Assembly: GCA_043813895.1 (NCBI GenBank)
Contig: JBDRKQ010000241.1
Location: forward strand, 1-42,034
From: CAZTAR01 sp043813895
GTDB lineage: Bacteria > Planctomycetota > Phycisphaerae > UBA1845 > UTPLA1
Direction of reading: 5' to 3'
DNA: 42,034 bases
Shown piece after piece: positions 32,532-40,681 of this stretch. Position 1 is the stretch's first letter. Each line of letters starts with the position of its first letter. Both the position numbers and the translations under genes were made by a program. Below the pieces are notes generated by a model that was not told the DNA's origin, ran no database searches, and was given only the letters and a program-made list of their open reading frames with translations.

Positions 32532-34193
32532 ATGGTGCCCGGCATATGGAATCTCGGGGCAGCGGAGCAGGCCCCGACGTTTGAGAGCAGGGATGAGAAG
32601 CCAGCATGGCGTGGCCGGCGAATCAACGCAGCCGGCAGTCCGGGCTGGACGAGGGCAAGCAGCGTGTCGATACTATCTTCAATCAACCTGACGCCGCTGA
32701 TTCCGCTTGCACCCACAGCGGGCAAGCGTGAGAGACGCTCCGGGCGTGAACCGGCTGACTTTCTTTACAAATCCACCATCGTCCTGGTAGCGGGCGTTGT
32801 GCTCATCCTCTCCTGGGTGTATGAGCCGTCGCAGCAGGCTGTTGAGTTCTTGTGGCGCTCGACGCCCGGCCGCTGTCTGGTGATCTTCGGGGCCCTATAT
32901 GGCTTGCTCACGGGCATATGGTGTTTCTGGCGCCTATGGCTGGCTATTCGGTATCGACCTTTCCCCTTGGTGGGCGACGACCGTCTTCCGAAGATCACCG
33001 TCGTGGTCCCCGCATACAACGAGGGCTCCCTCGTACGGGAAACGCTAAGTAACCTTGCGCGTTCCCGTTATCCTCAAGATCGCTTGGAGATCATCATTGT
33101 CGACGATGGCAGCGATGATGACACTTGGTCTCACATCGAGGCTGCCGCTTCGGAAATCGGCCCGCTCATTATGCCGATCAAGTGTCCAGTGAACCGCGGC
33201 AAGCGTTGGGCATTGTGGGAAGGCTTTCGCCGAGCGAAAGGCGACGTGTTTGTGACTGTCGACAGCGACTCCCTGGTGGAGCCTGACTCTCTTCGGGCCC
33301 TGGTGAGCCCGATGGTGACGGACGGCCGGATTGGTGCTGTTGCGGGCAACGTCAGAGTGCTCAACCGAGATGAAGGCCTCATCCCTCGGATGATGGCGGT
33401 TCGATACGTCATGACGTTTGACTACAAGCGAGCCGCCCAGAGCATGATGGGGGGCGGCGGCACCGTCCTCTGCTGCGCCGGGGCGCTGGCAGCTTATCGC
33501 CGCAGCGCGGTGATGCCGGTTCTGGAGGACTGGCTGCACCAGACGTTCCGAGGTCGTCCGGCTCGAGCAGGCGAAGATCACGCCATGACCAACTTCATCC
33601 TGAGCCGGGGTAACAAAGTCTGCTATCAGCGCAGCGCTCGCGTTCACACGAAGACGCCCAAAACATACACCAGCTTGTGCAAGATGTTCCTGCGGTGGGG
33701 ACGCAGCAATATCCGCGAGACCTTCCACACGGGCCGGTTCGTGTTTAGCCGCTTCCGGGCCGAGCCCAAGCTCGGCATTCGGTTCAACTTCGTGATGGGA
33801 GCGCTGGGGCTGGTTGCGCCCTATCCGTTCCTGGTAATCGCCTTCATCTTGGCGCTGTGTCTGCCCGCCGTCTTCGGGCTCAAACTACTGACGGCGTGTA
33901 TTTGCGGTTCGTTGTTCACTGTCGTGTTCTGCGCCGCCCGAGAGCGAAAGAGCAGTGGGCTGTTCGGCGTTCCCTATGCTTTCTACTCGACTTTCCTTCT
34001 TTGGTGGATATGGCCGTACGCCTTATTGACCTGCCACAAGAGTGTTTGGCTGACGCGCGTATCCTGCGGTACAAGCGTATCCCAGACCGCCACAGAATCT
34101 GGCTCACGACCTCATCCGACCATGGAAGAGGAGAATCAGAAGCTGCATGTCCTTACAGAATCGACCAACCAGGCGACAGCGGCGGCTTATTGA
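32532..34193 (+). CDS. Processive-type family 2 glycosyltransferase (membrane)
   Basis: A 553-residue inner-membrane enzyme of the hyaluronan synthase/NodC/cellulose-synthase group. Two TM helices lie at about 82-130. The GT-A domain has VVVPAYNEGS, DDG in IIIVDDGSDDDT, DSD in VTVDSDSLVE, GEDHAMT with the general base, and MFLRWGRSN, where the usual QxxRW carries M in place of Q. Several C-terminal TM helices follow (about 420-520). The start is uncertain: ATG 32532 has no clear ribosome site and the first 65 residues look non-conserved. It begins 23 nt after ptsI. The product is probably an exported beta-linked polysaccharide; the sugar is unknown. Confidence 0.85.
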   Translation: MVPGIWNLGAAEQAPTFESRDEKPAWRGRRINAAGSPGWTRASSVSILSSINLTPLIPLAPTAGKRERRSGREPADFLYKSTIVLVAGVVLILSWVYEPSQQAVEFLWRSTPGRCLVIFGALYGLLTGIWCFWRLWLAIRYRPFPLVGDDRLPKITVVVPAYNEGSLVRETLSNLARSRYPQDRLEIIIVDDGSDDDTWSHIEAAASEIGPLIMPIKCPVNRGKRWALWEGFRRAKGDVFVTVDSDSLVEPDSLRALVSPMVTDGRIGAVAGNVRVLNRDEGLIPRMMAVRYVMTFDYKRAAQSMMGGGGTVLCCAGALAAYRRSAVMPVLEDWLHQTFRGRPARAGEDHAMTNFILSRGNKVCYQRSARVHTKTPKTYTSLCKMFLRWGRSNIRETFHTGRFVFSRFRAEPKLGIRFNFVMGALGLVAPYPFLVIAFILALCLPAVFGLKLLTACICGSLFTVVFCAARERKSSGLFGVPYAFYSTFLLWWIWPYALLTCHKSVWLTRVSCGTSVSQTATESGSRPHPTMEEENQKLHVLTESTNQATAAAY

Positions 34194-34239
34194 CCTTTGA
34201 TTAGTGCCTCCTAAACCCCCGGCCTCTGGGCGTGGTCGA

Positions 34240-34944
34240 TTACTCGCCCATTGCTGAGCCGACGAGCCTGCCGTCGAGCATGTGGATGATTCTGTCCGCC
34301 CGCGAGGCGACTTGTTGATTGTGGGTAACAACGACGAGGGTCGCCTGGAAGTCGCGTTGCAGCTCGATCAGCAGGTCGAAGAGGCGCTCGCCGGTCTTGG
34401 AGTCGAGGGCGCCGGTCGGCTCGTCGGCGAGCAGGAGGCGCGGGCGGTTGGCCAGGGCCCTGGCGATCGCCACGCGCTGTCGCTCGCCGCCGGAGAGCGT
34501 GGTCGGGAGTGCCGTCGCCCTGTCACTGAGGCCGACGCGGTCGAGGAGATCGCGCGACCAGCGGAGTCGCTCGGCGGCGGGCCGGCCCGTCGTCAGCATG
34601 GGGGCCTGCACGTTCTCGATCGCCGTGAGGTTGGGCAGGCAGTTGTGTAGTTGGAAGACGAGGCCCACGACATCCGCGCGGAAGCGGTCGGCCCGGGCGG
34701 CCAAGAGCGCCGCCAGGGCGTGACCGCAGACTGTGACGGTTCCGTCGTCCGGCCTGTCGATGGCCGCGAGCATGTTCAGCAGGGTGGACTTTCCGCAGCC
34801 GGAGGGCCCGCAGATCGCGACGAACTCGCCCGACTCGATGTCGAGGTCCACGGCGTCCAATGCGACGATACGGTCCTGCTCGTATCGCTTCGTGAGCCCG
34901 CGCGTGCTGACGGCCGGGGGCGTCGTTGTCGCCGGATCACTCAT
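34240..34944 (-). CDS. ABC transporter ATP-binding protein (LolD/MacB type)
   Basis: A 234-residue ATPase with Walker A GPSGCGKST, Q-loop VFQLHNCLPNLT, signature LSGGERQRVAIARAL, Walker B LLLADEPTGALD and the switch histidine in VVVTHNQQ. The LFDLLIELQ helix and overall length are typical of the LolD/MacB family, whose members drive mechanotransmission across the envelope by FtsX-type permeases, without a substrate passing through the membrane. It overlaps the permease gene upstream by 8 nt (minus strand), so they form one operon. No periplasmic adaptor gene is adjacent. Confidence 0.95.
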   Translation of the reverse strand: MSDPATTTPPAVSTRGLTKRYEQDRIVALDAVDLDIESGEFVAICGPSGCGKSTLLNMLAAIDRPDDGTVTVCGHALAALLAARADRFRADVVGLVFQLHNCLPNLTAIENVQAPMLTTGRPAAERLRWSRDLLDRVGLSDRATALPTTLSGGERQRVAIARALANRPRLLLADEPTGALDSKTGERLFDLLIELQRDFQATLVVVTHNQQVASRADRIIHMLDGRLVGSAMGE

Positions 34945-36076
34945 GTCTCAGCGCCTCCACCGGGGACACCCGCGCCGCGCGCCACGCCGGTAACGCGCCG
35001 CCCAACACGCTGAGCATCACAGCCACGACCATCGCCGTAACGAATGGTCGCCAATCGAAGACCGGGTCGAGAAACTGTGAGGAGACCGGCATGACGGTGG
35101 ACATCTTCGCAAGCCCGACGCCGAGCAGGCATCCGACGGGACACGCCAGCAGGCCGATGCCGCACGATTCGATGATGATCATGCTGACCACGCGCCGTTT
35201 CGACCAGCCGATCGCGCGCAAGACGCCGATTTCACGCGTCCGCTCGTGTACGGCCATCCACATCGTATTCGTGACGATCACACTGCCGATGATGATCGCC
35301 ATGAGCGATACCGTCCGATTCGCGGCACTGATCATCTCCAGTCCCTGGTCGACCTTCTTGTACGATTTCGCGCTGGTCACGGCGGCGATGCCGGGGATTG
35401 TCTTCTCCAACCTGTGGGCGACCACCTCAAGGTCCGCGCCCGGGCGCAAAGCCACCTGGAAGGCAGTAGTCTGGCCCGCTTTGCCGCTCAACTTCTGCAA
35501 GCGGTCCATCGTCATGACGATCGCCGCGTCGAAGTACACGATGTCCGTCTCGAATATCCCGACGATCTTGAAGGGTTTCCACGCCAGGAGCACCGTCTGG
35601 CCGACGTCTTTCTCCAACGTGCGCGCGGCGATCCTGCCTAGGAGCACCTCGTCGTCCGCTTCGGGATGACGGCCGGAGATCAGTCGGTCGTAGTTTTCCA
35701 GCATCGGTTCCGGACGAAGCCCGATCATGAAGGCAAAGGGCATCTTCGGCGGCTCGGCGGGCAACAGGTGCCAGAGTGTCGCCGAGGCCTTCGCGACGTC
35801 GGGATCGGCCAGGAGCGCGTCGCCCATTCGTTGCTCGTCGAGAGTACTGAAAATGTCGGCCGCCGCGCCGGCCTGGAAGACCATCATGTCTCCCCCGGCG
35901 AAGTGGATTGCGGCGTTGGTGGAGACCCACAGCCCCCTCGTGACGGCCCCGAACGACACGATGGCGACGACGCCCAGCGAGACGCCCAGGGCCGTGAGGA
36001 TTGTCCTCAGCGGCTGGCGGTGGAGATTGCGCCAGGTCATGCCGAGGAGCGTCAGGGGGCGACCGTCGGGTTCCAT
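34937..36076 (-). CDS. FtsX-like ABC permease with MacB periplasmic core domain
   Basis: A 379-residue membrane protein with one N-terminal helix (residues about 20-45, TILTALGVSLGVVAIVSFG), a large external MacB-type domain (about 48-245) and three C-terminal helices (about 255-375, with VHERTREIGVLRAIGWSKRRV between them). This is the four-helix FtsX/LolC layout. The ERTREIGVLRAIG coupling helix is a family hallmark and contacts the ATPase. ATG 36076 lacks a good ribosome site; ATG 36040 (MTWRNLHRQPLR) is an alternative and matches where many relatives start. Cargo is unknown: lipoproteins, lipids or signals are all possible. Confidence 0.92.
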   Translation of the reverse strand: MEPDGRPLTLLGMTWRNLHRQPLRTILTALGVSLGVVAIVSFGAVTRGLWVSTNAAIHFAGGDMMVFQAGAAADIFSTLDEQRMGDALLADPDVAKASATLWHLLPAEPPKMPFAFMIGLRPEPMLENYDRLISGRHPEADDEVLLGRIAARTLEKDVGQTVLLAWKPFKIVGIFETDIVYFDAAIVMTMDRLQKLSGKAGQTTAFQVALRPGADLEVVAHRLEKTIPGIAAVTSAKSYKKVDQGLEMISAANRTVSLMAIIIGSVIVTNTMWMAVHERTREIGVLRAIGWSKRRVVSMIIIESCGIGLLACPVGCLLGVGLAKMSTVMPVSSQFLDPVFDWRPFVTAMVVAVMLSVLGGALPAWRAARVSPVEALRHE

Positions 36077-36144
36077 GCTTGGATTGTAGTGAGGTGAGAA
36101 CGGCGTCGCGAGAGGGAGGCGCGCGATTGGGGATTGGGGATTGC

Positions 36145-36288
36145 TCAGAACGTAAACAGGCTGGTTAGGAATGCCAGCATCGCGTCGGTCAGGGCCGTCA
36201 GGGGCGCCAACACCAAGCCGATGATGCCGTCGAAGAGTGCGGTGAAGAAACTACCGGCCGTGTCTGCGAAGAAGTTATCTGGGAACAT
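36145..36288 (-). CDS. Candidate 47-residue hydrophobic membrane peptide
   Basis: A short minus-strand ORF from ATG 36288 to TGA at 36145. The translation begins MFPDNFFADTAGSFF, continues with a hydrophobic stretch FDGIIGLVLAPLTAL and ends LAFLTSLFTF. Third codon positions are mostly G or C, as in neighbouring real genes, and the peptide would form one or two membrane-associated helices. There is no strong ribosome site, so translation is uncertain. It lies between the ABC permease start and the ferredoxin terminator, on the same strand. I do not recognise a family. Confidence 0.4.
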   Translation of the reverse strand: MFPDNFFADTAGSFFTALFDGIIGLVLAPLTALTDAMLAFLTSLFTF

Positions 36289-36366
36289 CGTTTTGTGCTT
36301 TCACATTCTGGGTCTGCTGGCAAACCGGGCCATCGCGCGGCTGCGGAGAATCCCGCGCGATCGTGC

Positions 36367-36398
36367 GTAAAAGGCAGCGGCCCGGACGCCGCTGCCTT
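36367..36398 (-). terminator. Intrinsic terminator after the ferredoxin gene
   Basis: A perfect 11-bp stem (AAGGCAGCGGC and GCCGCTGCCTT, 36371-36381 and 36388-36398) with a 6-nt loop. On the minus strand it is followed by TTTTACG, so it terminates transcription coming from the ferredoxin gene about 118 bp upstream. Confidence 0.7.
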
Positions 36399-36515
36399 CT
36401 GTGCAGATCGTTTGTCCCCCGATCAGGATCGAGCGTTCGCTTCATCCGCCGTTGCACACGCAGCGGGATGAGAAACGCCGCCGCGCGTCGAACGTACGCA
36501 GATGACCCGATCCCC

Positions 36516-36752
36516 CTATTCCTCGGGGTAGAGGACTTCGCCGGTCTCGGTGTCTTCAACGCGAATCGCCTCCACCGGGCAGTTGTTCGCGGCTTCGAGG
36601 ATCGCGGCCCTGTCGTCGCCGACCGGGTTCTTGACGACGGCCTTCTCGTCGTCGTTCATCTCGAAGGTGTCGGGAGCATCGTCGCAGCAGAGCCCGTCGC
36701 CGATGCACGTGTCCTCGTCGATTGTGATCTTCAGCTTGTCAGCGTCACCCAT
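36516..36752 (-). CDS. Single-cluster ferredoxin with an aspartate ligand
   Basis: A 78-residue acidic electron carrier. The cluster motif is C16-IG-D19-GL-C22 with the remote C58 in NNCPVEAI. Asp sits where most 4Fe-4S ferredoxins have the second cysteine, the same arrangement as in Pyrococcus furiosus ferredoxin, which can interconvert 3Fe-4S and 4Fe-4S forms. An extra C23 lies beside C22. The start ATG 36752 has AGGAGA 7 nt upstream. It is a single-gene unit with a sigma-54 promoter before it and a strong hairpin terminator after it. The redox partner is unknown. Confidence 0.92.
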   Translation of the reverse strand: MGDADKLKITIDEDTCIGDGLCCDDAPDTFEMNDDEKAVVKNPVGDDRAAILEAANNCPVEAIRVEDTETGEVLYPEE

Positions 36753-36818
36753 TGATAAGTCTCCTAACTTCGTTTTCCCCCTGAGGGGCCTGGACTATTC
36801 AAGCAACCCACCCTGGAA

Positions 36819-36836
36819 TTGCAACCAACGTGCCAA
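36819..36836 (-). promoter_or_regulatory. Near-perfect sigma-54 (-24/-12) promoter for the ferredoxin gene
   Basis: The minus strand reads TTGGCACGTTGGTTGCAA, which matches the consensus TGGCACG-N4-TTGC at every defined base. The GG (-24) and GC (-12) elements have correct spacing and orientation. Transcription would start near 36809, giving a leader of roughly 57 nt before the ferredoxin ATG. Confidence 0.7.
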
Positions 36837-37129
36837 TGTTACGACCGTCGCTCTTTTTTTCCACAGCGGGGTTGCAGTATACCGCCGGCTCGCGGAGTCG
36901 ACCGCTTGGGGAGCCCCCGACCTTGGTCGGCGGGTGCCCTACGGCGTGCGGGAACGCAGCGCTCGGCCAGGGCCGAGGGCTCTTGAGCCGGGCGCCTCGA
37001 AACCGGGAAGCGTCGCGACGCCCCCCTGCGACGGGGCATCCGGCCACAGCACGAGGAGAAGCCCGGGTGGAATGCGAGGAACTTGCGGAGAGCGGGGGTT
37101 TTGGAGCCGATATGCGTGGTGCAAGAGGC
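36837..37129. other. Intergenic region between ferredoxin promoter and tRNA-Gly promoter
   Basis: About 290 bp with no convincing gene on either strand; the open frames are Arg/Pro-rich shadows. It contains GC-rich words (GACCTTGGTCGGCGGG, CCAGGGCCGAGGG) and may hold the activator site that a sigma-54 promoter would need, but I cannot identify one. Confidence 0.45.
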
Positions 37130-37158
37130 TTGACAGGTTGCGAGGCAAAGCGTAGAAA
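37130..37158 (+). promoter_or_regulatory. Sigma-70 promoter for tRNA-Gly
   Basis: A perfect TTGACA at 37130-37135, 17 bp, then TAGAAA at 37153-37158 (4 of 6 to TATAAT). It lies about 35 bp upstream of the mature tRNA end, as expected for a tRNA gene promoter. Confidence 0.55.
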
Positions 37159-37168
37159 AGACAGTGTG

Positions 37169-37185
37169 GGCAGGTCGTACCTGCC
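37169..37185. repeat. Perfect hairpin GGCAGGT-CGT-ACCTGCC
   Basis: A 7-bp stem with a CGT loop in the short leader between the promoter and the tRNA. It may be processed off with the 5' leader or belong to the dispersed palindrome family. Confidence 0.5.
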
Positions 37186-37192
37186 GGCCGAC

Positions 37193-37264
37193 GCGGGTGT
37201 AGCTCAGTGGTAGAGCGTCACGTTGCCAACGTGAATGTCGTGAGTTCGAGCCTCATCACCCGCT
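37193..37264 (+). tRNA. tRNA-Gly (anticodon GCC)
   Basis: A full cloverleaf: acceptor GCGGGTG with CACCCGC, D stem GCTC/GAGC, anticodon stem TCACG/CGTGA around loop TTGCCAA (anticodon GCC), variable ATGTC, T stem GTGAG/CTCAT (one G-U) around TTCGAGC, and discriminator T. CCA is not encoded. It sits upstream of tig. Confidence 0.95.
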
Positions 37265-37525
37265 GTTGAAGGCCTGAAATGCTTGTGGGCTGTCCGTAGC
37301 GCCGCAGGCAGGGGCCGCGAAAAGATACCGTCCGCAGGGTACCGGCCATCAAGGTCAGGCGTTGGCTGCGGATGGGAGAAGCTCCGGGAATCGACGATGG
37401 GTCGGTCGGGACTTCAGATGCCTGACCGGCCTTCTTCGCGCGCGGTCGGGCAAGGTCCGATAGTGTGAGCGAGACGGCGCGTGGCCCGATCAGGCCTCGT
37501 CGCTTTGCGAGAGAGGAGGTCTTCG

Positions 37526-39142
37526 ATGGCGGAAGACGATATTGCCGGCAGCCAAGTGGACGAGGAGAACACCGCGACCGACGAAACCGAGGACGAGAAA
37601 GACCTCAAGGGTATCCTCGCAAAGGTCGTCGACGTCGCCATTGCGGACGCGGGCGTGTTGCGTAAGACGCTGACCATCGCCGTGCCGCGGGACAGCCTCG
37701 ATGCCGAGTTGGACAAGGACTACAAGGAGTTGATCTCCGATGCCACGGTGCCGGGCTTTCGTCGCGGCCGGGCGCCGCGCCGCTTGGTTGAAAAGCGGTT
37801 CGGCCAGGAGGTCGGCGAGCAGGTCCAGAGCCGGATCGTGTCGAACGCCTACATGGCCGCGATAGAGAAAGAGGACCTCAAGGTCCTCGGCGATCCGCTC
37901 GTGTGGGTGGAAGTCGAAGAGAAGAAGGGCAAGGGCGAAGAGCCGGAGAAGAAGGAGATGCTCCTCGACATGCCGTCGGCACTTCGATACCTCAAACTGC
38001 CCGAGGAGGGAGACCTGACGTTCAGGTGCGAGGTCGAGATCAAGCCGGAGTTCGAGTTGCCGGAACTCGAGGGCGTGGAAATCGAGAAGCCCCGGATCGA
38101 GATCACCGACGAGGACGTGCAGATTCAGATTGACCGGATGCTGGCGAGGAGCGGGAGCTGGGTTCCGGTACCGGCCGGCGAAGTGCAGGTCGACGACCTG
38201 CTGGTGTGCGACATGAAGATGAGCGTCGACGGCAAGGAGGCCAAGACGCAAGAGAACCTGCAACTCGCAGCCCGAGCCCAGTTGGTCGAAGGCACGATGC
38301 TGGAAGACCTCGGCGATGTGATGAAGGGTGCGAAGGTCGGGGACACGCGGCAGCTCGAAGGCGAGTTGGCGGACGACCACGAGGAGGAAGCCCTTCGCGG
38401 CAAGAAGGCGCAGTTTGACCTGACGGTGAACGAGATCAAGCGGTTGGAGTTGCCCCCGCTCGACGAAGCATACCTCACAGGCATGGGCTTCGAGGGCAAG
38501 GATGCGGAGAAGGAATATCGGACCTGGGTCAAGGAACGCATGGAAGGCCAGCTCGAAGCGGAAATCAAACGCGGTTTGCGGAACCAGGTCCGAAAACACC
38601 TGGTTGACAGCACGAAGTTGGACCTGCCTGAGGGGCTCTCTTCACGGCAGACGGAGCGGGCCGTGCATCGGAGGATGATCGAGCTTCAGCGTCGCGGCGT
38701 GCCGGCGGCGGAAGTCGAGAAGCACGCGGACGAACTTCGGACCGGCGCGCGAGAAGAGGCGATTGAGGAGTTGAAGCTGCACTTCATCCTGGAGGAGATC
38801 GCCGAAAAACTCGAAATAGAAGTCACGGAGGAAGAGATCAACGGCCAGATCGCGGCGATGGCTCAGACCTATAACCGGCGTTTCGACCGGGTTCGGGACG
38901 AATTGGCCAAGGACAACGGCATCGAGAGCCTGTACCTGGAGATTCGTGACGAAAAGTGCATAGATCGCATCCTCGAGAAGGCGAAGATCACGGAAACCAC
39001 GCCCGAGGTGAAGCCCAAGAAGAAGACGCCGAAGAAATCGGCGAAGAAGACCTCTCCGGAGAAGGCAGAGGCGGCCGAAGGAGAGACGCAGAGCAAGTCG
39101 GCCAAGGCCAAGCCGAAGCGCAAGCCGCCGCCGAAAGGATGA
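37526..39142 (+). CDS. tig: Trigger factor (ribosome-bound chaperone)
   Basis: A 538-residue chaperone. The acidic first 40 residues (DEENTATDETEDEKD) precede the ribosome-binding domain with VPGFRRGRAPRRLVEKRFG, the conserved GFRxGxxP dock for ribosomal protein L23. The PPIase-like middle (about 205-300) ends in FDLTVNEIKRLELPPLDEAYL, followed by the helical chaperone arms (about 310-490). The tail is lysine-rich (KPKKKTPKKSAKK and KAKPKRKPPPKG). At 538 residues it is about 100 longer than E. coli TF; the excess is the acidic head, an insertion near 145 and the basic tail. ATG 37526 has GAGGAGG 6 nt upstream. It is followed by two clpP genes, the usual tig-clpP neighbourhood, but without clpX. 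Confidence 0.93.
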   Translation: MAEDDIAGSQVDEENTATDETEDEKDLKGILAKVVDVAIADAGVLRKTLTIAVPRDSLDAELDKDYKELISDATVPGFRRGRAPRRLVEKRFGQEVGEQVQSRIVSNAYMAAIEKEDLKVLGDPLVWVEVEEKKGKGEEPEKKEMLLDMPSALRYLKLPEEGDLTFRCEVEIKPEFELPELEGVEIEKPRIEITDEDVQIQIDRMLARSGSWVPVPAGEVQVDDLLVCDMKMSVDGKEAKTQENLQLAARAQLVEGTMLEDLGDVMKGAKVGDTRQLEGELADDHEEEALRGKKAQFDLTVNEIKRLELPPLDEAYLTGMGFEGKDAEKEYRTWVKERMEGQLEAEIKRGLRNQVRKHLVDSTKLDLPEGLSSRQTERAVHRRMIELQRRGVPAAEVEKHADELRTGAREEAIEELKLHFILEEIAEKLEIEVTEEEINGQIAAMAQTYNRRFDRVRDELAKDNGIESLYLEIRDEKCIDRILEKAKITETTPEVKPKKKTPKKSAKKTSPEKAEAAEGETQSKSAKAKPKRKPPPKG

Positions 39143-39199
39143 GGCCCGGCGGTTCGCATAGGAGCTGAGAGCCGAAAGCGCTACAAGCCTTCAATCATC

Positions 39200-39222
39200 G
39201 TCGGCGGAGGATACCCGCCGAC
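39200..39222. repeat. Perfect hairpin GTCGGCGG-(7 nt)-CCGCCGAC
   Basis: An 8-bp exact stem between tig and the first clpP. It has no T run, so it is not a classical terminator. It may influence the tig/clpP message ratio or be one of the dispersed palindromes. Confidence 0.5.
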
Positions 39223-39263
39223 TGTCAGGAATCAGGCGACTGTTCCACGCAGAGGAATGTTTC

Positions 39264-39932
39264 ATGGATGACCAGAAGTACTCGCACGGCGGCATTCTCC
39301 ATCCGTATGCCACGATGAAACCGCATCTTCAGGGCGGCGCGCCGTACCAACGCTATCGCGAGATGTCGATTGAGGACATGCTCCTGGAGAACCGCATCAT
39401 CTTTCTGGCGGGCCCGATCGCGGAACACACGGCCAGCCTCGTCATCATGCGGCTCTTGTACCTTCAGAGCGTCAAGAAGGACCAGGATATCCACCTGTAC
39501 ATCAATTGCCCGGGCGGGCTGGTGGATCAGACGTTGGCCATCTACGACACGATGCGGTTCCTCTCGTGCGACATCGCGACGTACTCCATCGGTCAGGCCG
39601 CCAGCGGCGGCGCGGTGATCCTCACGGCCGGCACGAAGGGGAAACGGTACGCCCTTCCGAACAGCAAGATCATGCTGCACCAGCCTTGGGGCGGCGTGAC
39701 CGGGCAGGCTGAGGACATTCGCATTCAGGCCGAAGAGATCCTCCGCGACAAGCGCAAGCTCAACGAGATCCTCGCCTTTCACACGGGTATGCCCGTGGAG
39801 AAGATCGAGGAAGAGACGGAGCGCGACCGCTACATCAACCCTCAAGAAGCCGTGGAGTGGGGGCTCGTGGACGAAATTCTCGAGAACAAGAACGAAAACG
39901 AGAAAGAGAAGGCCAAGGACAACGAGAAGTAG
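39264..39932 (+). CDS. clpP: ATP-dependent Clp protease proteolytic subunit, divergent copy
   Basis: A 222-residue ClpP with an intact catalytic triad: S114 in GQAASGGA, H139 in KIMLHQPWGG and D188 in ERDRYI. It differs from the standard form in INCPGGLVDQ (usually NSPGGSV) and in SGGA instead of SMGA after the nucleophile. It also has a 30-residue N-terminal extension containing HPYATMKPHLQGGAPYQRYREM and a charged KNENEKEKAKDNEK tail. The ribosome site GAGGAA lies 6 nt before ATG 39264. It is followed by a second, more typical ClpP, so mixed ClpP1P2 rings are likely. The ATPase partner (ClpX/ClpA) is not in the window. Confidence 0.94.
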   Translation: MDDQKYSHGGILHPYATMKPHLQGGAPYQRYREMSIEDMLLENRIIFLAGPIAEHTASLVIMRLLYLQSVKKDQDIHLYINCPGGLVDQTLAIYDTMRFLSCDIATYSIGQAASGGAVILTAGTKGKRYALPNSKIMLHQPWGGVTGQAEDIRIQAEEILRDKRKLNEILAFHTGMPVEKIEEETERDRYINPQEAVEWGLVDEILENKNENEKEKAKDNEK

Positions 39933-40016
39933 GCGGGATCGAAAGGCGGCCCCCGCGCGGCGCCGGCCCCCGCGGCGCCGACAGGCAGTCTCATGGGAAA
40001 TGCTAAGGAGAGCCAG

Positions 40017-40652
40017 ATGGCCCAGAACAATTCTTTGATCCCGTTTGTCATCGAGAAGACCGGCCGCGGCGAACGGTCGTACGACATCTACTCACGGTTG
40101 TTGAAAGACCGAGTCGTGTTCCTCGGCGGCCCCATCGACGACGAAGTGGCAAACGTTCTGATCGCGCAGCTGCTGTTCCTGTCAAACGAGGATCCTTCGG
40201 CGGACGTTCACTTCTACATCAACTCCCCGGGAGGCAGCGTTTCCGCGGGGCTGGCAGTGTACGATACGATGCAGTACCTCCGCTGCGACGTCGCGACGTA
40301 CTGCGTAGGGCTCTCAGCCAGCATGGGCGCGGTGCTCCTGTGCGGCGGCGCCAAGGGCAAGCGATTTGCGCTGCCCAATGCCAGGGTGCTCCTCCACCAG
40401 CCGCTGATCGGCGGTGTGATGCAGGGCGTGGCGACCGATTTGTCGATCGAGGCCCAGGAAATTCTGCGGCTTCGAGATATCCTCTACGGCATCCTGGCGA
40501 AGCACACCGGCACCGACAAAGAGAAGGTTCACAGGGACTGTGATCGCAATCTCTGGCTTTCGCCGGTTGAGGCGCTGGACTACGGGCTGGTAGACAATGT
40601 CCTCGAGCGCCAGCCCGAGATTGCCAAACGGACGTCGCCGAACGATGACTAG
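40017..40652 (+). CDS. clpP: ATP-dependent Clp protease proteolytic subunit, canonical-type copy
   Basis: A 211-residue serine protease subunit with S102 in LSASMGAVLL, H127 in RVLLHQPLIGG and D176 in DCDRNLWLS. FYINSPGGSVSAGLAVYDTM is the standard head-domain signature, and IPFVIEKTGRGERSYDIYSRLL is the usual N-terminus that contacts the unfoldase. ATG 40017 is chosen because AAGGAG lies 6 nt upstream; ATG 39993 would add eight residues and has a poorer site. It probably forms homo- or hetero-heptamers with the copy upstream and is expressed from the same message. Confidence 0.95.
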   Translation: MAQNNSLIPFVIEKTGRGERSYDIYSRLLKDRVVFLGGPIDDEVANVLIAQLLFLSNEDPSADVHFYINSPGGSVSAGLAVYDTMQYLRCDVATYCVGLSASMGAVLLCGGAKGKRFALPNARVLLHQPLIGGVMQGVATDLSIEAQEILRLRDILYGILAKHTGTDKEKVHRDCDRNLWLSPVEALDYGLVDNVLERQPEIAKRTSPNDD

Positions 40653-40681
40653 AGCATTGCCACACATGCATCTGCGGGTAG

